Assembly (NCBI GenBank): GCA_008360955.1
Contig: LUCM01005693.1
Span: 38,375 to 102,374 of the forward strand
Direction of reading: 5' to 3'
DNA: 64,000 nt
Origin: Fasciolopsis buskii
Lineage: Eukaryota; Platyhelminthes; Trematoda; Plagiorchiida; Fasciolidae
Both the position numbers and the translations under genes were made by a program. Within the stretch, counting starts at the first letter, position 1; the number at the start of each line of letters is the position of its first letter. A model generated the notes under the pieces. That model searched no databases. It was not told where the DNA came from and saw nothing but the letters and a program-made list of their open reading frames with translations. Positions 48,246 through 61,586 of this stretch are shown here, piece after piece.

Positions 48246-48916
48246 ATACTATACTGCCCTCCCTTGGGATGACTAAAACTGCTCTTGTTCAGCCCCAAAG
48301 ATTTCTGGCATTCCTTTCGTCTGCACTTGGTTGCCCGCTACACGGGGTGAAAACGTGTAGGCGAAGTCGGCTTGATGATCGGAAGCGTGGTGGATTGCGA
48401 GCATAAACTCAAGTAAAACATTTGGTCATCACTGTTTCCCCTTGGATCGACCATGCCTGCGATTTGCGGTCCGCTTTTACGTACGGTTAAATACATGCGA
48501 TTATGTACTCTGCATACTTCCGTGTGCAGATTATGTGTCATCGGAATGATGGAGAAGGATAAAAATGTTGGTTAAAAAAGNATACTATACTGCCCTCCCT
48601 TGGGATGACTAAAACTGCTCTTGTTCAGCCCCAAAGATTTCTGGCATTCCTTCCGTCTGCACTTGGTTGCCCGCTACACGGGGTGAAAACGTGTAGGCGA
48701 AGTCGGCTTGATGATCGGAAGCGTGGTGGATTGCGAGCATAAACTCAAGTAAAACATTTGGTCATCACTGTTTCCCCTTGGATCGACCATGCCTGCGATT
48801 TGCGGTCCGCTTTTACGTACGGTTAAATACATGCGATTATGTACTCTGCATACTTCCGTGTGCAGATTATGTGTCATCGGAATGATGGAGAAGGATAAAA
48901 ATGTTGGTTAAAAAAG
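48246..48916. repeat. 335-bp direct repeat flanking a single N
   Basis: 48,246-48,580 and 48,582-48,916 are the same sequence with one visible difference (CCTTTCG against CCTTCCG near 48,320). The N at 48,581 sits exactly at the junction. The corresponding part of copy 1 contains the piece only once. This is what an unmerged overlap between two contigs looks like. Confidence 0.93.
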
Positions 48917-49172
48917 AAGGACAGAAAGAAACAATACAGAGAGTATACTACACATGCTAGTTACTTCATTCTCCATCTCCACATCTTTGGTAATCCATCG
49001 AGATTCATAATTTTATTTGTGGATTCGGTACTACCTCGTTGATCAAACCGAGATAGAGCGTTGACTTGGGGAACCCTACACCGAGCTTTGAGCAAGCTAT
49101 CTAACCCACCAGGCAGTAAGACCACCTGAGGGTCACGTAATCTACTGAGGACCGGTAACTGACAGCTAATTT

Positions 49173-51168
49173 TGTATTTCATTTAAATGAATCTACACAT
49201 CCGTAGAGCCCGCACAACCGTCCCCCGCAGATTCCTGTGAGCAGTGAGCCGTAACTTTAATACGCAGTTCATGGTTGTTTTTGTCTCAGTGTTTAGCCAT
49301 TTCCGCAATAGTGTTTACAAATGACCACTCATCTTAATGTTTTGGGCCTGGCATTTGTCTCTGTTGCTTCATTTTTTGGGAGCACCTCTGCCCAGAAAGT
49401 CCCTATCAGCGGCTTTCTAAGACACGCTGGTATCTGGTTGCATTTTGAGTGATATTCAGGGCTAGTATCCGACCCGAAATCATCCCGAAGTAATCAGACG
49501 ATTAAGATTAAGAACTATACACAATGCGTTTTCCGCTTCACCAGAGTTGAGGTGTTAACGGATCATTCCTTCTCCATGATTGGCCACTTCCTGTGATGTA
49601 TGTGACGACCACTGAAAAGGGTGGCAGTTCACCCTTAATACAAAAGCACCTCAGATCAGTGCATACCGATATCACTAGTGTTCAACGTCCACTTTTAACC
49701 TTGTCATCTCTTCTGTGTCAGTCTCAGCTTATAAATTTCAAATTCTTGCATTTCCAGCCGGGAAACAATGAGGATGTTCCATAAAACCTAACTACCCATG
49801 AGCAGATACTGACCATCTGCTTCACACAACGTTGTTATTTTTACCTTCTCCCGGAATATCGATGAAGTGTTTTCGTTCCATCCAGGTACTTTATTGAAGC
49901 ACTCTCGACGGACCAATAGGTTTCGGAAGAAGTAGTTGCTGACCGCGTTATTTTGAATGCTAGTTGCGCTTAATCTTTCTACTTATCAGTCACCATTAGC
50001 ATTTGCCTGAAATATTTTGCTTACAATAAATGAACCTCTGTATAATAGAGGGTGCTTCAGCCCCTACCCGAAATTACTGAACTCAGAGCCAAAAATTATA
50101 TCCTTAGCCTGCACACTTGACTGCCCTGATTTTTTGCAAAATCTTCCTGTGTAGCTCTACTATCATACGCTGCCGGAGTTGGTCAAGCAATCATGGACGT
50201 GGTAATTCAAGCTGAAGATCCAAAGTGCGAATCAGCTCACCGGCGATCAGTGCCCTAGTTGGCTGCCTTGTGTTATCGGGGCCCCTTTCCTGAAAAATGG
50301 TGTATATTATTCTCTAATTAATGGAAAAATTTAATGATGAAAGATAAAAGGAGATATGGGATAAAATATCTGGGGAAGCATCAGTTAGGTAATCACTCGT
50401 CAACAGCGTCTGTAACTTTACCTCCAGTGAGTTTCCATATAACTCACAATCGTCATTCGGTTCATGGTAAATGGAACCACACACCCATGTGTTCTTGCAT
50501 GCATCAGTTTATCGACCCTTAAGTTCAGCCTACTCGAAAGTTCGCAAGATTCACAGGTTTTCAAAAAACATTCGCCATCGAGATAAGTGACCGTAAACAA
50601 GCGGTTAGCATTGATAGAAACTAATGTACCTTCATCAATATAGAATAACAGACCATAAATCAACATATCCGACGTTCGTCAGGCAACTCCAAGAACCTGC
50701 TTCCAGGTAAATAATCCAGTGATAAGCTATCACTCTGCCCTTCTTGTTTTCTGTTTGGCATTTTATTGTCTTTCGACCTTCGCTACCACAAACGTTACGG
50801 TTCAATGCAAGATAATAATAACGGAATAATTTGCATAAATTAATGCAATATGAATCTGAGATCCACGCACAGTCCCGCAGTGACCAGATAGTTGCCTAAA
50901 AGTTGGCTACCAATAGCATGTGCAGTAAAGTCTTGAGGTTCCTTCTCTAGGTAATAATACTAGAATAGGATCGAGCCATGGATTCGGAGGATTAATCGTA
51001 GAGGTCAACATGTGGAAGGTGGGAGGGACCTTCGAGCGATTGTGCTGCAAAATTCTTAGAGTCCTGACAAAAATGCAAGTCCTTTTGCTCTGGTCACATC
51101 GATTCAAAGAACACGTTACCCACAGCCTACCTCACACTATTCAGTTCTTTTCTATATTCTTCAACTAG
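49173..51168. other. No recognisable gene or repeat
   Basis: AT-rich sequence with short frames only. None shows a known motif or paired splice sites. Confidence 0.4.
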
Positions 51169-51638
51169 AAGAAAGCCGAGTGACCTTCGAAGAGAACTTA
51201 TCACAACCAGCTTTTTGTGTACCGGTTGTTCGTTCTGCAGCGTGGTTTGTACTTATTTGGTGCATGCTTCCGGCAAGACCTTTCCTCACTGGACTGTTTC
51301 TCTTGAACAAGCCTATGGTTTTGGTCACCTTAATATTTTGCTCGATAGTAATCGTTAGTCTAACAAATATTACGCCGTCTCAGAGATATGAACTTCAAAT
51401 CTCTTCTAATTCCAGCCCATCCTGTTTCCCCCATCTATTTCGTTCTTCTCGGAATTACTCTCACTGTCCCCGTCATTCTGAATGTCTCCTCTTCACGGGA
51501 TCTTACAGTCGACTGGGATTCTTGCTGCGATATGGGTGTGCTCTGATGAGGCTCTCATTGAGGGTCTTATTATCTTCAATAAAGCCTTCACTCTTTCTTT
51601 TATCACTTCAATTCGTTTGGTGGACGAGGTTTGTTTGA
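51169..51638 (+). CDS. Possible exon with hydrophobic segments
   Basis: An acceptor (TTTTCTATATTCTTCAACTAG) ends at 51,168. The frame is then open for 156 codons to TGA. It contains hydrophobic stretches that could be membrane helices (FVLIWCMLPARPFLTGLFLL and MVLVTLIFCSIVIVSL). The region is T-rich, and T-rich DNA gives hydrophobic frames by chance, so the support is weak. No family is recognised. Confidence 0.25.
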
Positions 51639-53936
51639 TAATCTTTTAGAAGAACGGGGACCATAAATTAAGTGGAAACAGCCTTTCCCGAATCGACATC
51701 ACTGCCGTATGATGACACCGATAAATTGCAAGTCTTACAAGGGTCGATCACCAATTCAAAAGAAAATCCTGCAAAGTAAATGTGACGGCAAAATTCCATG
51801 TCTTGCAGAGTTGGGTTAGAAAATAAGTTGTTGACGATAAGCCCGGATGGTTTGTTGATGCGGTATACAAATTTATACCAGGCTTCCCAGCCTTAATTAG
51901 ATTCCGATAGCTATGCAGTGAGGCGTAACTGGCCGAATTCGACAAACGCATCGTATTCCCATTTGTCTTTAGCAGTGATTCTGATGCTATTCATGTAGGA
52001 TGATTCATTTTAGCGAGAGCACCATTCATCTGGAGCTTTTGTTAGGAGGTTGATAATTTAGTATACTGTGTACAAATTCATCACAATTAGTGGAAGGGCT
52101 ATGGGATCATTCGGCGTAACCAAGCGTGTTGGGGTAGGTGTCAACGTTTTCCGTTTGGAGAGCGGTTATGCTTCCGTGTCTTGCATTCAACAACCCAAAC
52201 GATGCAGCAGTGCAATAGGTCTAATTTGCATAATGATTAGGAGAACGCATTTTGCTAATAGGCCATACTGAGCCTAAAGACTCGAAAAATTATCTGGTCC
52301 GAGAATACATTGCTAAGATTAAACACGGTCCGATTTGCTAAATCATCGGAAGAAAGCGACAACCTTTGGAGTAAAGAAAACGACGCAGCTTCGATAAGTT
52401 GCCTTCCAAGTGTCCGATTTGGGTACTGTATGTATCAACATTATTTTGACTAATCTTACTGTTGCTGCGAGGCTATAAACGGTCTGTATAGACCACAGGA
52501 TCTCTAGGGTTTTCAAGGCACCTACTTGCTGATGTCGGAATCTGGGGCACATCCAAATTATAAGAAAACTGATCACAATATGGGGTAGTGAATTTGTTTC
52601 CAGCGGTTTTTGTACCAACGACTGAAATACTAATTTTACCGTTCGGTAACTTGAAGTAGCCCTAGTAACAACCTTTGGTTAAAGAAGCTTTCACTTTTCA
52701 CTAACACATATATACTGCCCTCTCAAATTGAATGCCAATAACTATTAAATAATATGCTCAATTTGTGTGAAAAAAAGACCAAACTATCATCATCGTAGGG
52801 ATTGCATTTCGGTGAAGGCTGCTGACCCAAAGAAGTCGATTAGTTGCCTCTTCCTGAACCCATATTCTAAGCAGAAGATTCATCGATTTCTAAGATGTTG
52901 CACTTATTATGCAGAAAGCAACACCTGCACGGTTCTAGATTCATAACTAAGGAGCAATCAGTCCTGAATTCAAGATAATAGTGATGATAAAAATTAAGGC
53001 TAGTAATGCCGCCAGAAACCAGATGATCACTCTAAAGACAAAACAGTCAACCAGCCCACTTTGGTCGAACATTAGCAAGCCAATAACAGTATACTGATAT
53101 CGATAGCATAAATCTGACAAAGCATAGGTCCAGATCTTGCAACGGAATGGATCAAGGTAACAGTGGATACCAATACAATGTCGCTTATTCGGATTATTTT
53201 TTGATTGATTAGTTTAGTGTAATGATATCACCTGGGACAAGACAACCACAAAATTTTCAGGGCTTTTGCACATAAAGCAGGGAGCTACTCAGATAACTCG
53301 CGTTTGATTCATCAGCATATATTTCCATCTTCTTTTTAGTATCTCTTTACTTTTGCCTCTGTGATGCAAAGTAGGTTCGCAGTACCTGGAACAAATGGAT
53401 GACTGTGTTCCAGACTTTCGTTTCACCTGAAAAACTGTTCCAGCCAAAAAGAATGAAATGGCAGCAACTTTCAGGTATCTGGTCAGAAGCAGAGGCCTCA
53501 TTACAGTAGTCCAAGAGTCCTTTAGACCAACCCACATAATTGTCGGCTTCGGATCTACTACTAGGTCCATCCCGAATGGTTTAAACAGTACGGTATTTTG
53601 TACGAAAACAACTAGTCAGTGCCCAAAATTTATACCGATCTCCTTAAGCAAAATGGTGATATGATATACTGTTTTAACCATTTATAAATAAATTAAAACA
53701 GGTGAATTTGTGTCCATAAAAATTTCCCATAGTTCATACAGAAAAATGATGAAGCGCACAAGTCCTTTCAATTACTCATTTTTGAGCTTTCGTAACGATT
53801 TAGAGGTTAGAAAGAACTCGAACCAAAACAATAAGATAACTGTCAATGATGGAGAGTATATATAATTAGGATTATGTTGCCTCCGCTAGGGTAGCTGCGG
53901 ATTATGGAACAACTGTTTTTTGTTTATATAGTTCAG
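51639..53936. other. No recognisable gene or repeat
   Basis: Short frames on both strands (for example 53,289-53,570 minus) show no recognised motif. Confidence 0.4.
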
Positions 53937-54352
53937 GATTAAAAATTTTGACCATTACTTCCTCATCAACGCATAACTTAACTTCTACTCAAGTTAGATT
54001 GGTTTTCTTGAATTCAGCAACCCAAAGTAAGGTTGCCTCATCAGTCCCACTTATTTTGTTCCGTATCAGTTTTCGTACTTCTGTTGTGCACAATAAATTG
54101 ATCACATACCAGCCCTCTGCCGAAAGGAATATCGAAATACATCCCAGGTTCTCAGCACAAAGGACCATTTTGGACAGTCACAGACACAATTTAGACCATT
54201 TGACTGGTAGTGTTCACCACATAAACTTCCCAACAGTCTTCACACCGATTCTAGCAACTCTCAGATTTTACACTAGAGGATTACGTTTACAACCGCTCAT
54301 GACATCTGAAGCTAACACAGTTCAGCTATTGAAACTGGCGCTGGAAAAGTAA
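53937..54352 (+). CDS. Possible terminal exon, unknown protein
   Basis: A pyrimidine-rich acceptor (TTTTTTGTTTATATAGTTCAG) ends at 53,936. The following frame is open for 137 codons to TAA at 54,350-54,352. The composition is protein-like, with mixed polar residues and a C-terminal leucine-rich end (VQLLKLALEK). There is no known domain and no partner exon in sight. Entry is in the phase that completes a phase-1 donor. Confidence 0.3.
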
Positions 54353-56990
54353 CACAATCTCGTGCAAGAGCTGTTTCACATGGCCAAAATAAGTTTTCCC
54401 TCGTCCTAAAGATACAGATTAGCTGGTCTGCCTATTCGTCCACACGTCCGTTGCTTATTTACACCTTCCGCTCTCTAGAGATGTCTTTCATTTACCGGTA
54501 ATTTCGCACTTCACTTACGATTTCACTTTATAACAGCGTTACTAGGATCATCTGCTTGCAGTAGATTGCTGTCAAAATAGCGGAATTTCGTTGGACGCCT
54601 GCTCATTTACTGTGTACTACGGTCACATATCTTCTTTTTGTTGTTTAACGCTTGGCACAAGTCTTTAACAATTTGCTCACAAGAAAATTTAATATCACCC
54701 AATCTCATTTGAGGCAGTGCACAGATGTGCGTGTGCGCACCAAAGGGCCGCCATTTAACCACTTCCAGTAAAAATTTGTGATTCGTTACACAATTGGATA
54801 ATTAGAATAGAACTCAAACTATTACGAATATGACCGCATCATGACAGTGCAACACTTGATTGTATTCGATGCCCAAAGATTATAAGTAATAATAGCGCTC
54901 GCTATGAGTGATGTGCGCCAAATTCAGTCGTCTAGCTAAGCTTTACGTCGATCACTGGATTCGACTTTCAGTTGTTTGTTATAACTTGTCGACCACATTC
55001 TGTCGTAGTAATTCCTATCAGATTTTCAGCCTGGGGTGGGAGCCGACTGCCGCATTTACGTAATCATCCCAAGAGGATCAATTCGTGTTAGTTTAACTGA
55101 ATTCAGTCATGTTTCCGATGGTTTTCGACCGAATACCGCACCGATCTGAATAAAGAAACTGTTTGGCATTAATATTTATTTGAAATGCAACGTAAAAATA
55201 AACCGGCTTTTCAATAGATCACATGAAGTCAATTTCCGGCCTTAGTCCGGGCAAATGATTCACCAGATATAATTCTGCGGATCATTTTAAAGTGTTTTAT
55301 TTTTGTTATACAATCTCTTTCAACGCTGTTCCGGAACAATCTGGTTTGCTGGATTCATCTCAGTTTAATAAACTTCAATCCAGGGATCTTTTACCACCAG
55401 TGATTTTTTCAAGGCACTAATTAGAACTTATGTTAATTAAACTGTTTCAGATGAATATCTCTGACATGAGACAACTTTTGAGGATGGTATTCTTCAGGAA
55501 ATATGCAGCAAATTGTTCATCTCGGCAGCTTTACCTAAATGGCATTATCAGTCTGGTTGTGTGATCGACCACTATCCACGTGGTTATTATTGGTGTCAGC
55601 ATTACTTCGGTCCACCATTCTGATACTAAAGGCATTATCAGATCGCATACGTACCCGTTTCTCTGTTGCTACGTGAATGACCGGCTACAGCAATTGGTCA
55701 CCTGATGCTGCCGACCAGTTGATCCAGTTGACTGATGAATCTGACAATGGATGTCTATCAAGCGTCATGTAGTCTGGAGTGATGAATAGTCCTTGTTTTC
55801 TCACTTCCGCCTCGTTGACCCGAACCTGTTCCAACGCTGGCTTTACGTGCTTTCCGTGTTTGATTCTCATGGTCATGTTAATATGGCAGTTTCTGCGTGA
55901 ATATGAATATGTCTGTTTTGTCAGGACATATGCTTCTACCACAGCTGCAGAGTTCAAATTTTATCTGCCTTATCACTTTCATTTTTGCACAGTTCGTCAA
56001 GTGTTTTGTGATTTCACGTTCGAAATCCTAAATAGTGATTTTCGAACCGTCTTCTTTTTTCATGCATTTGCTCCTGCTCACTCATTTTCGAGTTCGTCAA
56101 ATTTTCCAATCCGTATAAGTAACTAGACATTATGTTTATTATGACTGCTTTCTTTGTATTTGCTTCCGATTTGAATATTTTCTTTGCCTGTGCGCATTCT
56201 TGAGTGTAGCTTGAACGCTGTTATTTCTCAGTTTATTCGGATAACGCATATGCTCACCATTTTTCATCGTCAACCGTCTAGTTTTCCAAGCATTATTTTT
56301 GTCTATTTCTGTTTCCAGATATAAAGTTTTTGGTTCTACTTTCTATCAATGCGCCTCCAGTGCACTACATCCCATACTCGTCGACCAGGGCTGCTTTATT
56401 AATTTTAAAGAACTTGTGCTTTTAAACGACGCATGCACTTACCGCTCCAAATTACCATCAAGTGTTCTGTTCTCCACTTGTGGTGTGCATTCCTTGAACA
56501 ATCTATTGGTATTTTCTGTCTTTCTCAGTCGATGTTCGCCTAACTACTCGTCCCGTACGTTGGCCTGCTCTTTTGTTCCTCTCATGTTACGTGCGTCTCT
56601 TTTCCCACCATCGTTGTGGTATTCTAAACACTTGCTGCATTGTGTTTGCTGAAAATCTGAGTTGCTCTTTCGTATTCTTCTTTAAATGAAGACACAGTAT
56701 CGTGTGGTTAGGGAATCGTGATTCGTGCTCCGAAACCGTAAATCATATGTTGTTAAGGAGCAGAAGGCAGATGGGTTTTTTCCCACGACTGTCGGTCGAC
56801 ATCTTGGATATAATATATCACATCCGGAAACCCGTTGCTCATTTTTATGTCATGTGTCTGCTTGTATTCCGAATCAGGTGCGTTGTTATTTGCTGAAAGT
56901 TTGGGTGTAAAAGTCACTGTTCACGAGCTTAATGGATGCCATCGCAATTTTTGACTGGTAATTATGCAAATGTGCTATGAAATCTCACTA
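54353..56990. other. No recognisable gene; T-rich frames
   Basis: Frames of 115-117 codons at 55,779-56,126 and 56,299-56,652 are rich in Phe, Ser and Cys. Part of this could be the decayed upstream half of the LINE fragment that follows, but I could not match specific blocks. Confidence 0.35.
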
Positions 56991-57480
56991 TTTATCTAAA
57001 GTTCATTACTTGCATCCATCTTCCTACTAGTTAATGATCTTCTGTCCTCTAACTCTAAATCAATTCATTCTTTTGCGGATGACAGTGCTCTTCATGGCTT
57101 CTTTTCTTACCATTTCCCTCGTCATGCAAAAACCAACATCGACCGATATTATTTTCGTTCCTGTTTTTCGGAGTTCCTCTCAGTAATTCCTCTTCCTATA
57201 TCGTTTTCTCGCTTCTTTTGCACACAGGGAGCTAGACTTCATCAAAGTTCTGTTACTTTGCGTCGCACAGTTTTCTTTTAATTTTCGCTTTTTCCCCCGG
57301 ACTTCCAAACTGTGGAACACCTAACCACTCTCTGTATTCCCACTCACTCAAAACCTTCTCTTTTTAAAAAGCAAGAACAATAGATTCTTTAGTAAGCTTT
57401 GTCCTCACTTCCCGCCATCACAATATGCCTTCTGACCACGGGGTTTTTCTCTTACACTGTATTTCACGTTGTGTAATAAA
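56990..57480 (+). mobile_element. LINE (CR1/Jockey-like) 3' fragment, deleted
   Basis: The RT catalytic stretch is visible: LLVNDLLSSNSKSIHSFADD around 57,026-57,082, with FADDS as in CR1/Jockey-like LINEs. After an internal deletion comes the typical C-terminal block, FFPRTSKLWNT at 57,289-57,324 followed by a stop and PLSVFPLTQN. The 3' end goes into an A-rich tail (AATAAAAACAAAAATG) near 57,475. The fragment is inactive and differs from the minus-strand element at 43 kb, which has HADD. Confidence 0.75.
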
Positions 57481-58147
57481 AACAAAAATGATATTCATGA
57501 CTATTAAACAGTTTTCGGAACGGGCATCACACTCATCAAATGTCTTAAAGAAGACCAAATTAGTCTTCACTGCAACTAGTGCCCGCACTTAGACCAAAGC
57601 GGCTATATATCTCCATAGACGAGAAATACAATTAAATAACTCACTTCCTGATATTCTATTTCAATCGTGGTGCCCATGGACGTTTGGAGGAGGTTCTACA
57701 CTTCCAGGTGTTAAAATGCCTCAAAACTTTCGAGTTATTCAGTTATCTGTAAATCACTGGATAAATTTCTGTTACCTAGCCTGTATATGGGAACAATGTA
57801 ATGGGCATACGCCAGAGCTGGCAGAGTTCACTATACGAAGGAGGGGGAACCGGCAATCATGGCCCGGAAACTTGAAGTAGTAGCCGGTCATATACAATTT
57901 CAACAAATTAAGTGCGATAACGAAAGAATTGGCGTCTACCATCAAAGTGGAATTTGGATCTGGAAATCCAGGCTCTGATGTTTTTGGAGTAAGAGGTCCT
58001 CATACCACTTGGCCACTGCCGGTCCAAAGATGGTATTGCTAAGTAAGTTTTCTCTGGTATATATCAAGGGATTTGATTTCCCAATTCGGAAGTGTTGGTA
58101 GGAGGAGATCCGACGATTCGCAACATTATTGATCATGTTATATCAAA
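57481..58147. other. No recognisable gene or repeat
   Basis: Nothing was recognised between the LINE tail and the next retroposon. Confidence 0.4.
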
Positions 58148-58470
58148 GCTCAGCTGTTCATTAAGAAACCATGGCAGCAGTGAACAGCTGATTCACTCAT
58201 GTTATGAACCATCAGTAGCTCATATTCACCGCATCCGAAGGAATGCTAGTCCGATGTGAACTACTACGAATCATGCGCCTTAGCCATTACGCTGCCGGGA
58301 AATACTCCCAACTCTCTTTTGAACTTCACCACACGATGGTGTACCCATCTGCTACTGATTCTTAAAGCCAGGAACCCCTGGCGCACAGTAGTTGACTCCC
58401 ACTGATAGGCTACTACCGTGCAAATAGCCTAAGTACCACGAAGGCTTTATACTTTTCATAATTTGTTACA
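58148..58470 (-). mobile_element. Hammerhead/tRNA-like retroposon, copy F
   Basis: A nearly full-length minus-strand copy. Read on that strand it has the 5' segment (complement of about 58,330-58,460), the tRNA-like head with CGTAATGGCTAAGGCGC (complement of about 58,277-58,293), and the ribozyme region. The core is CTGATGG (complement of 58,209-58,215), GAAA is changed to GAAT, and helix III reads TCAGCTGT. It is older and more diverged than copies B, C and E. Confidence 0.75.
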
Positions 58471-59885
58471 AGTCACCGAGATTAAGTTCTCAGCTTATAA
58501 TACTTATTCTGCTTAAATCTGGAACATATTTCATGAAAGTATTTCACATCTTCAAACAGGAGTCCGCAAGGTGGCATGTTATGTTCATTACTGATTTGAC
58601 AATAGTCAAAAAATTACTTTTCTTACGAATAATTTCACCACACTTTTGATAATCCCAATCCTTAGGGCCCGACTACTGAATAGTGGCTGAAGCTAAATGC
58701 TAACTGTCTTGAAAGGTCCAAATTCGTCTTTAGAATTTTTGCGGTTTTATTGCCAATCATTTTGGCGCAACTAGTTTGATACTGTTCACCGAAGAAATGC
58801 TTGATGGAAACGTCAAACCGGAGTAGCGCAGTGCTCATGCAAGGCAGATGGAGGGAATCACACAGACTTATTGGGGTATTTTGCGCGAATACGTACTGAA
58901 AGAAACATCTCGCAATTCCAATAATGAGTACGTTATGAAATTATGATCTAAGCCTTTAATCTGCCATGTCTGGGTAGAAAGTAGCAGGTGTGAAACAGAG
59001 TTAACAACCAGGGTGACTACTGGCTACTCATGAGTAGGCTGTGAATAATAAACTGGATATGCTCATTTCAGGGTTGATCACCAAGGCGGTATGGACGACC
59101 TCAAGCTTCCATTTTTTTATTTATGCTCTATGGAATACCATCACCAAATCTAGAAAACACCTTGAACTTTATATTCGTGGGACCAAAACGATTTCAACAT
59201 GTCTCAAAACCCCGAGAAGAATGAGGAAAACCAATATATCAATGAAACGTGCAGAAATGTTCTAACTTTTCTCGGGTCATTTCGAGATTAAATCAGAAGT
59301 AGTCCGGTTAATGTCGAGAATATTTGGAACTGGGTAAGAAGGTGTCCTGGGTTCACAAGACTTCTCAGTTGTGCATCGGCTCCTAGATTTTGGGTCAGTG
59401 CATAGATAACCAGTTCATCCTACATTACGTAAGTTCAAACGACCCGTGTATGACGGAGCGCGTTTCAGATCTCTGCAAACTAGACCTCAATAAGTCAGCT
59501 GAACGATAGTTCCGAATAATTTTACAACTCAAAGCAATTTTGTGTGAATTCCGAAGTGATGTGCGAAATAGCACAGTCGGGAAGGTCAGAAATTGGAAAA
59601 TATTCTTGAGAGTGCTCTATCAATAAAGGTAAGTTAGTCGAATTTGCTTTGATGACAACCAAACTTAAAAATATTGTCACATGTAGTAGGTTAAATAATG
59701 TCCAGATCGGGTAAACAAAAAGCATCAAGCGCATCCGCAGTGCCAACTAATTCATTTTTATAACCATCTCTCATGAAATCAACCAGCTCTACTTAGGGGT
59801 AGGTGATTTGATGAGTTTCGTCATTTTAATCTGTGAAGCAGCCCATTACCGTTTCACAAAATTATCTGCGCTGGGAAACATTTAG
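58471..59885. other. No recognisable gene or repeat
   Basis: Only short frames without recognised motifs. Confidence 0.4.
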
Positions 59886-60080
59886 TGCTATAATAGAATC
59901 GGCAACAACGACCGCAAAAACGCTTCAGCTGCAACTACAGCGGAAGCGGCAACAGCAAAGGAAGCAACAATGACCGCTAAAATAACGACAGCAGCAGCAA
60001 AAACAATTGCTTCAACAGAGACAATGATAACAACAACAAAAAGAGCGCGGATGACAATTGTAAGAAGAACACCGGCGATA
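59886..60080 (+). repeat. Degenerate ACA/GCA triplet-rich tract
   Basis: A purine/C-rich region built from CAA, ACA, GCA and GAA triplets with a period of three (for example GCAACAACG, AGCAGCAGC, ACAACAACA). A frame through it is open from 59,886 to 60,329 and gives an Ala/Thr-rich start. All three frames give low-complexity peptides here, so simple sequence is the safer call. Confidence 0.6.
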
Positions 60081-61586
60081 CTGCTTGATGTTTATTATCT
60101 TTACCCTTACTACGTGTGGCAACTAATCACGATTTGTTGCGTTTGTATTCATGACCAGAAAAGGTACAGTTCCAACGACAACAAGGCAATTAGAAATATC
60201 CAGATATTTCATTCACGCACTGGCAGTACTTTGTGGATTTGTTTCCTCCAACCGTTCGATCCGAATCCAAAACAACTATCAAAACAATTTATGGTATCAA
60301 ACTGCAACGCGAAAACAATGCCGGACTAATTAGGAACTTTCCTTCCTACCGAGGGGTCTCCATTCTGTGGTCAGTTTGGACCGATAACAGTTCCCTTCTG
60401 TTACTGATTTATAAAGTGATAATGGCCTGATTGCAGGTGAGTGCAGTTTTTTAATTCCATTCAGTTTCTAGTCTTAACTGCCTTCAATGAGAGAACAGTA
60501 CTTCACGGTGCTGATTGACTTTTTGATCAAATTGATACCTAGGGAAAAAACAATGTGTATGTTTGCAACTGTGACTAAGAGTGCGTCGAAATATCGGTCG
60601 CAGCATGTGCACTAATGTGATCAGCTGTCTGACACACCATAGTGATTACCAAATAGAGACTTCCAGTAGTCCCACATGAAGTTTTATAGTATGCCGTTGT
60701 TTTGTGGCTTAGTATAGGAAAGATGTCCCTAATACTTCGTCCAGGAAATCCTCAAGCGATTCCATATATCAGCCGTTATTACCGAACCCCAGTAAGCACA
60801 GTAGAAAAAACGAAGTCGAATAGATACAGACCTTCATTCAATACACAAAATCAAATCATCCATATCGGTTTTCTGTTATTAGGACTTGGTGATCGACTGA
60901 TGTGCTGGATAATCTCGCCCACCGCTGTTAACTGACTTTATCATGAGTGGTTTTCGTTCAGCTTACCGTTTCACATAGCCAGTGTGATGTTGCCACGGTA
61001 GTGTTGACCTTCGACCGGGATAATGGATGTGATGATTCATTACCTATTGCCCTTACAATTGCATTCTCGGTGTTTTCGTCCAATTTCGTCGCTGGCCTAC
61101 GTTGGTTTAAGGGCCACGGTTACAAACTTCTTGTTTCAAAGCTCAAAGGGTTGGATATAAGCTTACTTTGCAAGGTGAAATTATTTGAGTCCAACAGAAA
61201 TAATATTTTATCGTTTCGAATTATTTGCATAATGCATCCTAGACCCATTGGCTGCATCTGTACACGCGCTTACTGTAGTCATTCCCATTTGTTTAGATTT
61301 AGCATAAATTACCAGCAACACTGAGGCTAGATTAAAGTGACTAGTGCGTGAAATGACGGAAAATAACATAGGTAGGGAGGATTTTATGCACGAAAATAAG
61401 TAAAAGGTTGCTCAGAACTTCCGAAGCTTTGATTAGCATTGATATTAACACCAAATGGATTATTAGTTTGACGCTGCCCTGACATATGAACAATTTATCA
61501 CACCCCCACCCCCACTCTCATCCCTACCCCCATATCCCTGTTCACTTTCGTTATTTCACTCACCATTCACTTCATTCTTGCCTCAG
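60081..61586. other. Unassigned; C-rich pyrimidine tract near the end
   Basis: Frames at 60,702-60,935 and 60,947-61,324 (125 codons) are not recognised. A perfect donor-like CAG|GTGAGT at 60,437 has no open frame in front of it. 61,500-61,586 is a C/T-rich tract that could be the pyrimidine tract of the next acceptor. Confidence 0.35.

Larger units (their letters stand above)
44827..49172. repeat. Segmental duplication, copy 2 (with assembly-like defects)
   Basis: Near-identical to 19,620-23,650 up to about 47,590. From 47,590 to 48,245 the match is broken by many single-base indels, several at homopolymers. A 335-bp piece (48,246-48,580) is then repeated (48,582-48,916) across a single N at 48,581. 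After that the match continues to about 49,172. A real duplication is possible, but the second half has the marks of unpolished contig ends. Confidence 0.92.

Noticed and set aside
60400..60445. Exon ending at the perfect donor CAG|GTGAGT (60,437)
   Set aside because: All three frames before it hit stops within a few codons.
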